The notes under the pieces were generated by a model, which made no database searches, was not told the DNA's origin, and saw only the letters and a list, made by a program, of their open reading frames with translations. DNA of 64,000 bases from Salegentibacter salegens (lineage in GTDB: Bacteria > Bacteroidota > Bacteroidia > Flavobacteriales > Flavobacteriaceae): positions 1,674,001-1,738,000 of the forward strand of contig NZ_LT670848.1 in assembly GCF_900142975.1 (NCBI RefSeq), read 5' to 3'. Shown piece by piece: positions 52,854-63,062 of the stretch (its first letter is position 1; each line of letters opens with the position of its first letter). The position numbers and the translations under genes are program-made.

Positions 52854-53087
52854 AATCAAGGTTTAAAAAGTAGCGGTAAAGGAATTTGATATTTAGTATA
52901 GATATTTTTAATTTTTTGATAGGGTATTATATAGTTTTTGCGAAACCAAAAAATACTCTTTTTTCAGAACAGGTTAGAAGACTCCTCTCTATCTCATATT
53001 TAGTTTTCATTGCAGTAAAATTATAAATTGAACAATTGTAAATTTGAAATAAGAAGTTGAAGAATGCTATTAATTTGTGAAATGCTT

Positions 53088-53493
53088 AGCGACTAAATTA
53101 ATACACGTTTAGCCCGTTCCCACTACATTTCGCAAGAGCTTCATTTCGGGAAAAGCGCTTCTATAAAAAGATCTTGGACACCATCAAAGAAATTGCGACT
53201 TCCCTTACGCTAACCCGATGAAAAATCGGAACGCTTCATTCCACTCGGAATTTTTCAATGAAGTCCGCTAAATTGAACTTCAAATCCTAGTTTTTCTTTC
53301 CCAACAAAATAGTGGTATTTCCTAAACCATACCTAAACGTCAACCATAAGCCCTCCCCTTTTTAAGATGCAAATAACAACATCCTTTCCTGGACAGCGGC
53401 ATAAAGCCGCTTCGGCTTTGCCTACTCTTTTTATACCCTTCACCAGGCAAGGATGTTGTAAAATAAATGCATCGAAAAAGGGAATGTGAGGGC
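53088..53493. repeat. ~400-bp direct repeat, copy 2
   Basis: Same sequence family and orientation as 51122-51530. The two copies flank the DUF4382 gene, about 1.55 kb apart, so recombination between them would delete that gene. A short frame on the - strand is not preserved in the other copy and is not called. Confidence 0.75.
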
Positions 53494-53620
53494 GCTGAAA
53501 GAAGTAAATGAAATAAAGGAGCAAAACTATTATATTTCTCTGTTTTCTCTTTATTTCACTTCTTTTCGACGTGAAAAAGGAAAATGCTCTAGATGAAAAA
53601 AGTAAATTGACAATATAAAT

Positions 53621-55099
53621 CTATCTGCTAATCCTGGTACTATCTCCAATAAATTCTTCTATTAAATTATAAGTAAAGGGAAGTTGGAATTCCAATCGGG
53701 CAAAAATATCCGCCGAGATGCTTCTTCTGCTAAACGGTACAACTTTTACGTATTCCTGAATTTCTCCTTCAGACCGGCCGTATTTATACTCATAAGTAAA
53801 ATCTCCTTTTTCATTGGTTATATTATTTGAATTATCCTGATTGGGGACACTAATGTAAAATTCACTGTTATTTATATTTCCTTTCTCATTGAAAAGTTTT
53901 TCCTCCTTTAAATGCTGAAATAATTCCAGGGCAGTATTTAATGCAGGATCAATAAGGTTGATGTCTTTAGCCATAAACCTGCGGTAACGGTAGCTCCCAT
54001 CTTCTTCTTGGTAGTTATACAATTCATTTAGTACACGATCGATTTCCCTGGTTAAATAAGGATAATGAGTACAGCCCAGAATTATAGATTTTAAAGGTTG
54101 TTGAACATCTGCTTTTCTAATCCTTTCCATTAAAGAAACAAGGTGATAGCGCACATAATTCTCTGCATCGTTAATCTGTAGAATATTACAATCATCACTG
54201 CCTTGGGCATCGCAAAGCATTTTGAAATCCTCATAATCGAAGTTATATATATCCATTAGAGCTTTATCAATCCTTAAATTCCCATGTAAATCCGGCCCCT
54301 TATAACTTTCCCGTGGTTTGGTTAAATTCTTGTCGAAATAATCCGAATCCTCATCCACTGCTTCAGCGATGCCTATCCCTCCCTGCTGAAATACTTCAAT
54401 GTTACCAGTGTACCCCAATTTGTCTTTTTGCTCATAGATAGTATTGACATAACCTTTAGATGAAACAGTGCCGGCTGTAGCCATTACGGCGATGGTAGCA
54501 TCTTCATTGAGAGCGAGCTTTTCCAAAGTACCCCTAACCCCCGCATCAATAACACCAATTACTTTAATGTCTAATTCAGCCTGTCTCAAAAAAGCTTGAA
54601 TATTCTCCTTACCATAGGCAGTTGCCGTATTACAGGCAATAACCAGAGCTTTAATAGGCGATTTATCGGTTTTGAAGGTTTCGGTTTCAGGAGAAGGATA
54701 ATACTTGTTCCCAAGAAGAAACTGTACATCTTTAAGGATATGCTCTAGTAATAGCTCATCCTTTTTTTCTGCTGAATAATTACCGTAAGGCATATTGGCC
54801 TGATCCGCCAGGTAAACAAATTCTTCTATTTTGAAATCGATTTCACCATCGGCACCTTCATCAAGGGATTCATTGTTGAAACCATCAAAATTAACGATGG
54901 CATCAAGAACCGTTAACCCGCCAATCCCGGAATCAAATACGCCTATCGGGAGACTTTTTTCGCCTTCAGGATAATCCTTAGTATTTATATAATAAAAACT
55001 ATCCTTATCATTTAAAATGCTATTAGTTATGGTTTCCTGAGCCCAAATGAGGCTGGGCAAAAAAAGGAATACTATGAAAAATGAGTTGTATGATCTCAT
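53621..55099 (-). CDS. Exported glutamate (Asp/Glu) racemase homologue
   Basis: 492 residues; cytosolic MurI is ~270. A signal peptide (FFIVFLFLPSLIWAQE) directs it to the periplasm. Racemase motifs are intact: GVFDSGIGGLTVLDA, YLADQANMPYG, VIACNTATAYG (first catalytic Cys) and ILGCTHYPYL (second Cys). Insertions between motifs explain the length. It would interconvert D- and L-glutamate (or aspartate) outside the cytosol. Last gene of the SusCD operon, 4 bp after the deacylase gene. Peptidoglycan supply is unlikely for an exported enzyme; catabolism fits better. Confidence 0.85.
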   Translation of the reverse strand: MRSYNSFFIVFLFLPSLIWAQETITNSILNDKDSFYYINTKDYPEGEKSLPIGVFDSGIGGLTVLDAIVNFDGFNNESLDEGADGEIDFKIEEFVYLADQANMPYGNYSAEKKDELLLEHILKDVQFLLGNKYYPSPETETFKTDKSPIKALVIACNTATAYGKENIQAFLRQAELDIKVIGVIDAGVRGTLEKLALNEDATIAVMATAGTVSSKGYVNTIYEQKDKLGYTGNIEVFQQGGIGIAEAVDEDSDYFDKNLTKPRESYKGPDLHGNLRIDKALMDIYNFDYEDFKMLCDAQGSDDCNILQINDAENYVRYHLVSLMERIRKADVQQPLKSIILGCTHYPYLTREIDRVLNELYNYQEEDGSYRYRRFMAKDINLIDPALNTALELFQHLKEEKLFNEKGNINNSEFYISVPNQDNSNNITNEKGDFTYEYKYGRSEGEIQEYVKVVPFSRRSISADIFARLEFQLPFTYNLIEEFIGDSTRISR

Positions 55100-55103
55100 G
55101 ATT

Positions 55104-56696
55104 TTAAAGTTTTATATTTTTTGAGGTAATAAGTTTCCCTGCAGTAGTTCCTGTAAGCTCACTACCTTCCAGGCTTATCTGTCCGTTTATAATAACAGTT
55201 TCAATACCTAATGGATATTGATGAGGCTCTTCAAAAGTGGCCATATCTTTAATTTTTTCAGGGTCAAAGATTACCAAATCGGCTACACAACCCTCCATTA
55301 TTCTTCCCCGGTTATGGAGTCCGAGAAGATCAGCGGGCATCGAAGTCATTTTTTTTATAGCCTCAGAAAGACTTAGCACCTTCTTATCTCTTGCATACAC
55401 CCCTAAAACTCTTGGGAAGCTACCGTATGACCTGGGATGAGGATGATTTTCGCCCGGTTGGGATAATTTCCCATCTGAAGCTATCATGGTTTTAGGATGT
55501 TTCATGATTCGGTTTACGTCCTCTCCATGCATTACATGATAGATCATTTGCGCTCCACCGTTTTTTTGAGCCTGAATGATTAGGTTTACAGCATTGGCGG
55601 GGGTAGGCTCGAGATTTTCCATTTCCAGCCAATCTACCATGGTTTTTCCCTGTAATTCCGGTTTCCAGTCGAACTTTCTGAATTGTAGACGTTCCAATTC
55701 GTCCCCAACCCTCACGTGGATTATATTATAAAGAATTCCTTTTTCAATACTGTCTCTTAGTTTCTTATCCTGAAGTCGGTCCTTAAACTTATCACTTCCT
55801 CCTGCGCGTGCCCAGGAAGGGATTAAAGCTGATATTCCTGTAGAACTGGCTGTATATGGGTATTGATCTAATCTCACATCTAAACCGGCTGCATTGGCAG
55901 AATCCACCATTTTCAGCGTTTTTTCACTTGCGCCCCACATCCCGGCCCCCAGGGCTTTATGGTGACTGAGTACTACCGTGATATCGGCCTTTTCGGCTAT
56001 TTCAATAGTTTCTGAGACAGCTTCGATCAAGCCCAGGCTTTCATCGCGAATATGGGAAGAATAAAAACCTCCATGTTTTGTTGCAACTTTGGCCAGGGCA
56101 ATTACCTCTTCGGTTTCAGAATATGTCCCTGGCACATAGGTTAGCCCGGTACTTAGACCAAAGGCGCCGTGATTCATGGCTTGAGCTACCAATTCCTGCA
56201 TTTGCAATAATTCTTCTTCGCTTGGGTTACGGTTCTCTGTGCCCAAAACCCTCTCGCGAACCGAATTATGACCTACCTGGTAACCCACATTAACCCCTAA
56301 CTTCAGCTCGCTTACTTTGTCAACATAGCTTGGGAAATCATCGGGACCACCCCCGTCTGCACCGCCAATGAGAAGACTTACGCCCTGGCGCATAGCACTT
56401 TCAGCAGTGGGTAACTGCCTGATGTTTTCTATATGTGCGTGAGTGTCTATAAAACCGGGAGTCACAGCTTTAAAATTAGCATCAATGTTCGTGACCGCCG
56501 TTTTATCTGTGAGGTCTCCCAACTTTACAATTTTATCCTGGTTAATTCCGATATCCTGTATCCTTGGCTTATCTCCTAATCCATTATAGACAGTGCCATT
56601 TCTTATAATGAGGTCATAATCCTGCGCTTTAGTATACTGCCCAAGGAAAAGCAGGAAGCTGAGGGGAATTATTAATCTGAATTTCAAATTGTTCAT
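55104..56696 (-). CDS. N-acyl-D-amino-acid deacylase (D-aminoacylase), exported
   Basis: 530 residues with a signal peptide (LSFLLFLGQYTKAQ). Amidohydrolase fold: metal site GFIDTHAHIEN, GLSTGLTYVPGTYSETEE, SSHIRDES, VVLSHHKALG and the family's late SDGKLSQPGENHPHPRSYGS-F-PRVLG block. It releases D-amino acids from N-acyl-D-amino acids or D-residues from short peptides. Nine bp after the serine hydrolase gene. Confidence 0.9.
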   Translation of the reverse strand: MNNLKFRLIIPLSFLLFLGQYTKAQDYDLIIRNGTVYNGLGDKPRIQDIGINQDKIVKLGDLTDKTAVTNIDANFKAVTPGFIDTHAHIENIRQLPTAESAMRQGVSLLIGGADGGGPDDFPSYVDKVSELKLGVNVGYQVGHNSVRERVLGTENRNPSEEELLQMQELVAQAMNHGAFGLSTGLTYVPGTYSETEEVIALAKVATKHGGFYSSHIRDESLGLIEAVSETIEIAEKADITVVLSHHKALGAGMWGASEKTLKMVDSANAAGLDVRLDQYPYTASSTGISALIPSWARAGGSDKFKDRLQDKKLRDSIEKGILYNIIHVRVGDELERLQFRKFDWKPELQGKTMVDWLEMENLEPTPANAVNLIIQAQKNGGAQMIYHVMHGEDVNRIMKHPKTMIASDGKLSQPGENHPHPRSYGSFPRVLGVYARDKKVLSLSEAIKKMTSMPADLLGLHNRGRIMEGCVADLVIFDPEKIKDMATFEEPHQYPLGIETVIINGQISLEGSELTGTTAGKLITSKNIKL

Positions 56697-56705
56697 TTCT
56701 ATATG

Positions 56706-58061
56706 TTAGTTTGTAGTTGTAATAAAAGAGCTTAGGTCCTTTGCCAGATCTGCCTTTCGGGGCTCATCTATTTCCCGGTATTCCCTTTCCATATCTGCTA
56801 AAGCTTCAAGAGAGATCTCCACTTCGTTTGCAATACTTTCATACCAGGAATACAGGTTTTCTTTATTTAAATTACAGATCTCTTTTGGTAAGAGATGTTC
56901 TATTTTCTGTTTAGGCACTTCCAGAGTTTGTCCCTTTAAATAACCTTCAACCTGCTTCCGGATATCTTTTAAGTAAGCGGTATTATACCTGTTATTTAGA
57001 ACAATTATCAGACTCCTATCATCGATATATCTTTTAATAGAAGTGAGATTTCCAGCCCAACTCCCGGTGTGATAAACTACCTTACCCAGGCTATCATCAT
57101 TATAAATATGCCATCCAAATCCGTAATCGGAGCTGTCCTTTTCTGGCTTATAAACCTGGAAAATTTTATCTTTGCTTTTTTTACTGAATATAGCATTGGT
57201 ATTTAAAATGCTGTCCCATTTAATGAGATCATTTACACTTGAAGATAATCTGCCCGGGCCTAATCTGCCACTTAAGAATGTATAGTAATATTTTCCCGGA
57301 AGATTCTCCGGCTTCGTATATTCACAGGTTTTAAGATCCAGCATATACGCAGGAGCATAACCTTTCATTTTCCAAATAGTGTCTCGTTCATAGAAAGCAC
57401 TCGCTTTCATATCTGCAGGTTGAAAGATTTTTTTTTGCAGAAATTCATCTAATGGCTCCCCACTTACTCTCGCAATTATTTCTGCCAATACTACATATCC
57501 CGAATTGGAATAGCTATATTTCTCCCCTGGAACACTTTCCAGATCTGGTTTCTCAGTTTTAAAATAGGTAAATATGTCTTTATTGTATGCGACCTTCGTA
57601 GTGTCCCAGTTTTGTCTAAAATGACTGGCATAATTTACCAGGCCTGAAGTATGAGTTAACAGATGTTTTATGGTAATTTCAGAGTAGGGAAAATCATCTA
57701 AATAAGCTTGAACATTATTTTCAATATTTAATTTACTCTGTTGTTCCAATAAAACTATTGCTGCTGCTGTAAATTGTTTGGAAACGGAGGCTACCTCCAT
57801 AGGAGTATTAGCTTTAAAATCCTTATCAAACTGAAAATTTGCCTTACCGTATCCTTTTTTCAACAGAATTTTACCATTCTTCTTTACGGCCACAGCACCA
57901 CTAAACATGTCTTTTTCCTGAAGTTCCTGAAAAAAGCTATCCAGCGTCTTATCATTTATAATTTCATCTGAATCCTGTGAAACGGGGTTTGGTTTGGTTC
58001 CGCAGGAAAGAGTTACCAACAAGCTTAAAAGTAGTATGAAAGGTAATAGGTTTTTAGTCAT
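56706..58061 (-). CDS. Beta-lactamase-family serine hydrolase, lipoprotein
   Basis: 451 residues with a lipobox (LLVTLSCGTKP). Class C beta-lactamase/DD-peptidase motifs: SVSK (EVASVSKQFTAAAIVL), YSNSGYVVLAEII and HTGSWAG. Relatives include D-aminopeptidases and esterases. With the deacylase and racemase it probably trims D-residue-containing peptides. In the operon, 100 bp after susD. Confidence 0.88.
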   Translation of the reverse strand: MTKNLLPFILLLSLLVTLSCGTKPNPVSQDSDEIINDKTLDSFFQELQEKDMFSGAVAVKKNGKILLKKGYGKANFQFDKDFKANTPMEVASVSKQFTAAAIVLLEQQSKLNIENNVQAYLDDFPYSEITIKHLLTHTSGLVNYASHFRQNWDTTKVAYNKDIFTYFKTEKPDLESVPGEKYSYSNSGYVVLAEIIARVSGEPLDEFLQKKIFQPADMKASAFYERDTIWKMKGYAPAYMLDLKTCEYTKPENLPGKYYYTFLSGRLGPGRLSSSVNDLIKWDSILNTNAIFSKKSKDKIFQVYKPEKDSSDYGFGWHIYNDDSLGKVVYHTGSWAGNLTSIKRYIDDRSLIIVLNNRYNTAYLKDIRKQVEGYLKGQTLEVPKQKIEHLLPKEICNLNKENLYSWYESIANEVEISLEALADMEREYREIDEPRKADLAKDLSSFITTTN

Positions 58062-58161
58062 TGTTAAAGTGCTTGGTTAATAATTATAAAATCTAAATGC
58101 GGAAAAACATAATGCCTTCCCGCGATTTAGATTAAATACCTATTGAATTATGGCTAATTCA

Positions 58162-59574
58162 TTAGTAACCCGGATTTTGTTCGATGTTTGTGTTTGCATT
58201 TATTTCACTTAAAGGAATTGGTAATATGAATTTCTCATTGGGATACGAAGCTTCAATCACATTTCCTTCTCCCTGATCAATACTCACTCCTCTTTTGTTT
58301 CTGTTTAAATCAAATAATCTATGACCCTCAAAAGCGAGCTCCTTTCTTCTTTCTAATAGGATTCTATCAATTAATTCATTCCCGACTTCACCAACTTCCT
58401 CAGCACCTGGATTTGCTCTGCTCATCACTACCTGTAAATCCTGTTGGGCAAGCTCGTTTTGCCCGGTCTTTGCATAAGCTTCAGCTCTTATTAGATACTG
58501 CTCTGCTAGTCTTAAAATTTTAATATTATCATCATGCAAAGTCCCATTGGGGAACTTATTCACGAAATAAGCTTCCTCTTCTGCTCCCGGTTTAGAACCT
58601 TCTAAAATGGCATGCAAGCGAACATCACTTTCATCATAAGTAGCAACAAGATCCTCTGTAACCAAGGCATCTGCATATCCAGTCACGTCAAAAAAGTGCC
58701 CCAAACCATTGGTCCCAGCATTATCTGCTATAGTATTGATAACTTCCATAAGGGTTTCTTCGTTGAAATCCACCGACCATAGTTCCATATACCTTTCATT
58801 TGGAATAAGTGAAAAAACACTACTTTCAATAACATTTGTACTATAAGTTATGGCCTTCTCGTTTTCTTCTTCATATAAGGCCACTCTTGCGGCTAAGGCG
58901 TATGCCGCATTCACGGAAAACCTGCCGTCCTGATTGGCCTCCGTCATTAATGAAACCGCTGTACTGAGATCTGAGTTTATATGTTGATAAACTTCATTTA
59001 CCGAATTTCTGGATGGGGAAACTTCATTTTCATTAATTTCGGTGATTAGGGGTATACCAGGGTGGCTAGCATCTGCAGTAAAATTATAAGGTTGCGCAAA
59101 TAAACGTACGAGGTCAAAATGAGCCAAACTTCTTAAAGTGTAAGCTTCTCCAAGTAATTGCTTTATTTGAGCTTCCTGACCGGGAAATTGCTCCAGTAAA
59201 TTTTCGCCCCCCTCAATTACTCGTGTAGCATTTACCGCCACTTCATATATTGAATTCCAGGCACTTTCTACATAAGAATCCTCTTCACTCACAACGAAGT
59301 TATTGAAATCAAGATATCTACCCGTATTTCTCAAACTTAGGTAAAGATTATCAGCCATAAGTTCAGGCATAACATATAAATTCCTTCCATAGTACCCATT
59401 GCTTTGTAAATTACTATATACACCATTTACCGCAGTTTGAAGGGTACTAAGGTCTATTACTGCATTTTCTGCAGCTACATTTTGTTCCGGATCTATTTCT
59501 AGGAAATCCTCGCTACAAGAGATGGATAAAAAAGTCCAGAAAATAACTAATATAAATTTTATACTTTTTTTCAT
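58162..59574 (-). CDS. susD: SusD/RagB-family outer-membrane lipoprotein
   Basis: 470 residues, lipobox FLSISCSEDFLEIDP, TPR-like helices (AQIKQLLGEAYTLRSLAHFD, RLFAQPYNF) and C-terminal ILRLAEQYLIRAEAYAKTGQ, LLERRKELAFEGHRLFDLNR, all classical SusD blocks. It forms the lid of the SusC channel and captures ligand. It follows susC by 11 bp. Glycan is the usual ligand, but peptide-binding versions exist and fit this operon better. Confidence 0.95.
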   Translation of the reverse strand: MKKSIKFILVIFWTFLSISCSEDFLEIDPEQNVAAENAVIDLSTLQTAVNGVYSNLQSNGYYGRNLYVMPELMADNLYLSLRNTGRYLDFNNFVVSEEDSYVESAWNSIYEVAVNATRVIEGGENLLEQFPGQEAQIKQLLGEAYTLRSLAHFDLVRLFAQPYNFTADASHPGIPLITEINENEVSPSRNSVNEVYQHINSDLSTAVSLMTEANQDGRFSVNAAYALAARVALYEEENEKAITYSTNVIESSVFSLIPNERYMELWSVDFNEETLMEVINTIADNAGTNGLGHFFDVTGYADALVTEDLVATYDESDVRLHAILEGSKPGAEEEAYFVNKFPNGTLHDDNIKILRLAEQYLIRAEAYAKTGQNELAQQDLQVVMSRANPGAEEVGEVGNELIDRILLERRKELAFEGHRLFDLNRNKRGVSIDQGEGNVIEASYPNEKFILPIPLSEINANTNIEQNPGY

Positions 59575-59585
59575 TGTGCTTATTT

Positions 59586-62500
59586 TTAAAATGAAAGATC
59601 TAATCCAACTAAAAGCTGTCTTGAAATAGGAATTCTGAGATCAGATTGACCTGTAATTCCAACTTCTGGATCCAATTCTATTTTATCGTCTTTCACCCAG
59701 GTTAAAAGATTATTCCCTTTCAGATATAACCTAAGATTATTTACTCTTATACGTTCTATGAAACTTTCAGGCAGATCATAAGATAGGGTGACATCCCGTA
59801 ATCTTAAATAAGTACCATCATACAGAAATCTTGTGGAATGTTGGCTTGAAAGTCCTGATTGGGAATTACCCCAAACCACTTTAGGTACATCAGTGATATC
59901 ACCAGGGTTTTGCCACCTATTCTCATAGATGTTTTGTGTCATATTGCCTCTGTCATTTAGCCTTGCACTCCCGTCACTGTTTGTATACCTACCCCAATAA
60001 TCGTAAACTTTATTTCCGTAGTTTAGATATAGCATAAAAGAAAAACTTAGGTTTTTGTAAGTTAGGGTATTGGTTAGTCCTGAATAGAAATCGGGTAAAC
60101 CGCTTCCCTGTTTGTAAGGTTGAGCTTCACTATATTGATTCGTAGTGGTCGTTTCACTTTCGTCTGTGTACCATAAAGCGTCTCCGTTTTCAGGATCGGC
60201 ACCTGCAAAACCAGGCATGTAGAAAGTGTAAAAATCTTCCCCGATTTCCCTTATAAAATATCCGTCTACAATTGATTCATCATCCTGTAATTTGGTGATC
60301 TCATTGGCATTAGTCGTAAAGTTGAAATTGGTGATCCAATTCAAACCATCCGGGTTATCAATATTTACGGTGTTGAGGGCAAACTCCCAGCCTGAATTCT
60401 TCATCTCTCCGATGTTTGTCAGAAAATTGGTGATTCCGTTGGTAGCCGAGATAGGTACTCTGAATAACAGATCGGTGGTTGTCCTATTGTAATATTCTAC
60501 AGTACCGGTAATGCGGTGATTAAAATTAAAATCAAATCCCACATTAAAAGGCTTGTTCTTTTCCCAGGTTAGACTGGGATTGGATTGTTGACTATAAACA
60601 TACCCAGGTTCTCCGTTATAATCTGCTCCTGTGGAATATAAGCCACGGGAAGCGAAATTTCCAATTTCCTGGTTTCCGTTAACTCCATAACTGGAACGCA
60701 ATTTTAGCTCCTTAACCATCTCTGCATCCTCCATGAAATCTTCAGCAGCAATATTCCAGGCGGCACCCACCGACCCAAAGTTTGCATACCTTACGTCTGA
60801 ACCAAAGCGAGAAGAACCATCCCTACGGGCAGTGGCGTTCAAATAATATTTATTCCCGAAAGCATAACTTGCATTAATAAAGTAAGAGGAAATTGAGGAG
60901 GCTGTTCTGCTGTTTGTAGCATTTCGATAAACCGACGCATTTTCCAGGGTTGTAAGGCCCGGAGCTCCATAATTACTAACAAAAGCATAAACTGAACTCC
61001 TCTCTATCTTCTGGGCTTCTTGTCCTAAAGTGAAATCGAGATTGTGATCCTCATTAATTCGCCAGTTGTATTTTAGGAGATTGGTGATGTTATAATTGAT
61101 GATTTTATTGTTATAGGCGCGGCCTCTTCCACCGTCATTTCTACCCTCACCAAAAACAGGGTTGTCAAAACGGAATTCATCTGCTAGATTGAAATCAACA
61201 TTGCCTTTTGTTTGAAAACTAAAGTTTTCTGTAAAATCGTAGGTTAAACTTAAATTACCCAGAATTCCATAAATTTTTGTTTCCCGTACATTCTGCTCTA
61301 CTAGACCAACAGGGTTATAGGTGAGAAGAATATCTGTATTATAACTACCATCCTCATTATAAACGGGCTCCCAAGGCACAACCCGTGCTAAGGCCCGAAC
61401 CGGATTATGGGCACTCCCGCCATCACTATTTGTATTAAGTTTCTGATTGTTAGCGGCAATCCCAAAGTCAATTTTTAATTTATCGGTCGCTTGATGATTA
61501 ACATTTAATCGGGCATTGAGCTTGTTATAACCAATTCCAATAATTACCCCTTCCTGCTCATAAAGACCTAAGGAAGCAAAAAATTGGGTTTTTTCTGAAC
61601 CACCACTCGCGCTTATATTATATTGCTCGTAACTACCATTACGGGTAATAACGTCTTCCCAGTCCGTGTCAATATTTCTATCTACATTACCATATATAAA
61701 GTCTTCTGCTTCCTGTTGGGTATCCCCGGCATTTACCCTACTTTCAATAAGTAATTCTAAATGCTGAGCAGTATTAAGAGGTTTATTTCGGTCCGGTAAG
61801 AGCATTTGGCTAATTCCGCGTTGAACACCTACTTCAAAGGTGGTTTTCCCTTCTTTCCCCTGTTTGGTGGTAATGAGGATAACCCCATTCGCCCCTCTGG
61901 ACCCGTAGATAGAAGTGGCTGAAGCATCTTTTAAAACCGTGATGTTTTCTATATCTTTTGGATTAATACCTGCAATGGTATTAGAGCTTGTAGCTATCTG
62001 GGAAATATTTCCCGATACAACCGGAATTCCATCTACTACATATAATGGGTCTGAACTGGCATTGATAGAACCAATTCCCCTTATACGGATATCCGGCGCT
62101 GCCCCAGGTTGTCCACTCTGCGCAGACATTTGTAAACCGGCAACATTACCCTGGAGGCTTTCCTGAAATGATGCTAACGGGGATTCGTCAATTTTACTAA
62201 CATCTACATCAACTGCAGCTCCTGTAAATGATGCTCGACTTTGTTTTCCATAAGCAACTACTAATACTTCACTTAGCTGATCAGCATCTTGCAACATCAC
62301 TACTTCTATTGGGGATTCCAAGTCAGTTATTCGGTAGGTGAGTGATTCCATTCCCAAATAACTAAACTCCAACACATCCCCCTCCTCGGCCTCGATACTA
62401 AAAACGCCATCAAAATCAGTTTGCGTTCCTGTATTGGTATTTTGAATTATTACATTTACTCCCGGCAAAGGAAGCCCATTGTCGTCCATTACTTTTCCTT

Positions 62501-62972
62501 CCACTACCTGCTGAAAATCGTAAGTATCTATAATACCCTGTGAGGTTAATCTCCTACCTGATGGATGGTTTGATATATATTCAGAAGCCTCTGAAAAATC
62601 ATCTTTGTATAAGACGATATTATTATTAATAATTTTAAAATTAATGTTCGTTGATTTTAAAATTTGGAACATCACTTCCTGAACATTCTCACTGGAAAAA
62701 CTGATATTAATTCTCACCTTCTCATTAACTAACTTATTGTTATAGAAAAAATTATAATCGGTTTGCTCTTCAAGATCATACAAGATAGCTCTCAATTCTG
62801 TATCCTGATAATTCAACTCAATGTTTTGCCCGTATACCGTTAAGCTAGAAGCTGATATTTTTACAATCGTGAGACATAATATTAAGGAATAGATCTTCAT
62901 AATCCTGATTAACTTTTTAGAAAAATCGTCGGTGGTACAAATAGGCAGAGGGCCATTTAACTTTTTTTTCAT
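59586..62972 (-). CDS. susC: SusC/RagA-family TonB receptor with STN signalling domain
   Basis: 1128 residues. N-terminal signal, STN domain (~50-120, NIELNYQDTELRAILYDLEE), carboxypeptidase-regulatory domain (~155-230, GLPLPGVNVIIQNTNTGTQT), plug (~245-370, with SusC-type ASATSIYGSRGANGVILITT) and barrel ending GLDLSF. The STN domain shows that uptake is coupled to the FecR anti-sigma factor encoded just upstream. Imports the operon's substrate with TonB energy. Confidence 0.96.
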   Translation of the reverse strand: MKKKLNGPLPICTTDDFSKKLIRIMKIYSLILCLTIVKISASSLTVYGQNIELNYQDTELRAILYDLEEQTDYNFFYNNKLVNEKVRINISFSSENVQEVMFQILKSTNINFKIINNNIVLYKDDFSEASEYISNHPSGRRLTSQGIIDTYDFQQVVEGKVMDDNGLPLPGVNVIIQNTNTGTQTDFDGVFSIEAEEGDVLEFSYLGMESLTYRITDLESPIEVVMLQDADQLSEVLVVAYGKQSRASFTGAAVDVDVSKIDESPLASFQESLQGNVAGLQMSAQSGQPGAAPDIRIRGIGSINASSDPLYVVDGIPVVSGNISQIATSSNTIAGINPKDIENITVLKDASATSIYGSRGANGVILITTKQGKEGKTTFEVGVQRGISQMLLPDRNKPLNTAQHLELLIESRVNAGDTQQEAEDFIYGNVDRNIDTDWEDVITRNGSYEQYNISASGGSEKTQFFASLGLYEQEGVIIGIGYNKLNARLNVNHQATDKLKIDFGIAANNQKLNTNSDGGSAHNPVRALARVVPWEPVYNEDGSYNTDILLTYNPVGLVEQNVRETKIYGILGNLSLTYDFTENFSFQTKGNVDFNLADEFRFDNPVFGEGRNDGGRGRAYNNKIINYNITNLLKYNWRINEDHNLDFTLGQEAQKIERSSVYAFVSNYGAPGLTTLENASVYRNATNSRTASSISSYFINASYAFGNKYYLNATARRDGSSRFGSDVRYANFGSVGAAWNIAAEDFMEDAEMVKELKLRSSYGVNGNQEIGNFASRGLYSTGADYNGEPGYVYSQQSNPSLTWEKNKPFNVGFDFNFNHRITGTVEYYNRTTTDLLFRVPISATNGITNFLTNIGEMKNSGWEFALNTVNIDNPDGLNWITNFNFTTNANEITKLQDDESIVDGYFIREIGEDFYTFYMPGFAGADPENGDALWYTDESETTTTNQYSEAQPYKQGSGLPDFYSGLTNTLTYKNLSFSFMLYLNYGNKVYDYWGRYTNSDGSARLNDRGNMTQNIYENRWQNPGDITDVPKVVWGNSQSGLSSQHSTRFLYDGTYLRLRDVTLSYDLPESFIERIRVNNLRLYLKGNNLLTWVKDDKIELDPEVGITGQSDLRIPISRQLLVGLDLSF

Positions 62973-63062
62973 AGTTTTGAAGGTTTAGTTATTATTCTGG
63001 TTCATTCAAAAAGAAACAATGCTAAACAGTAAGGGGAGTGTTGCTGCACTTCCCTTACCTTT

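Noticed and set aside
53333..53524. 63-aa frame on the - strand in the second ~400-bp repeat
   Set aside because: The matching frame in the first repeat is interrupted soon after the shared block, and it overlaps repeat DNA without other coding signs.
58109..58116. Seven-base match of guide 1 (CCTTCCC after G) near susD
   Set aside because: Seven bases are expected by chance several times in this window, the match ends there, and the orientation is opposite to the neighbouring genes.
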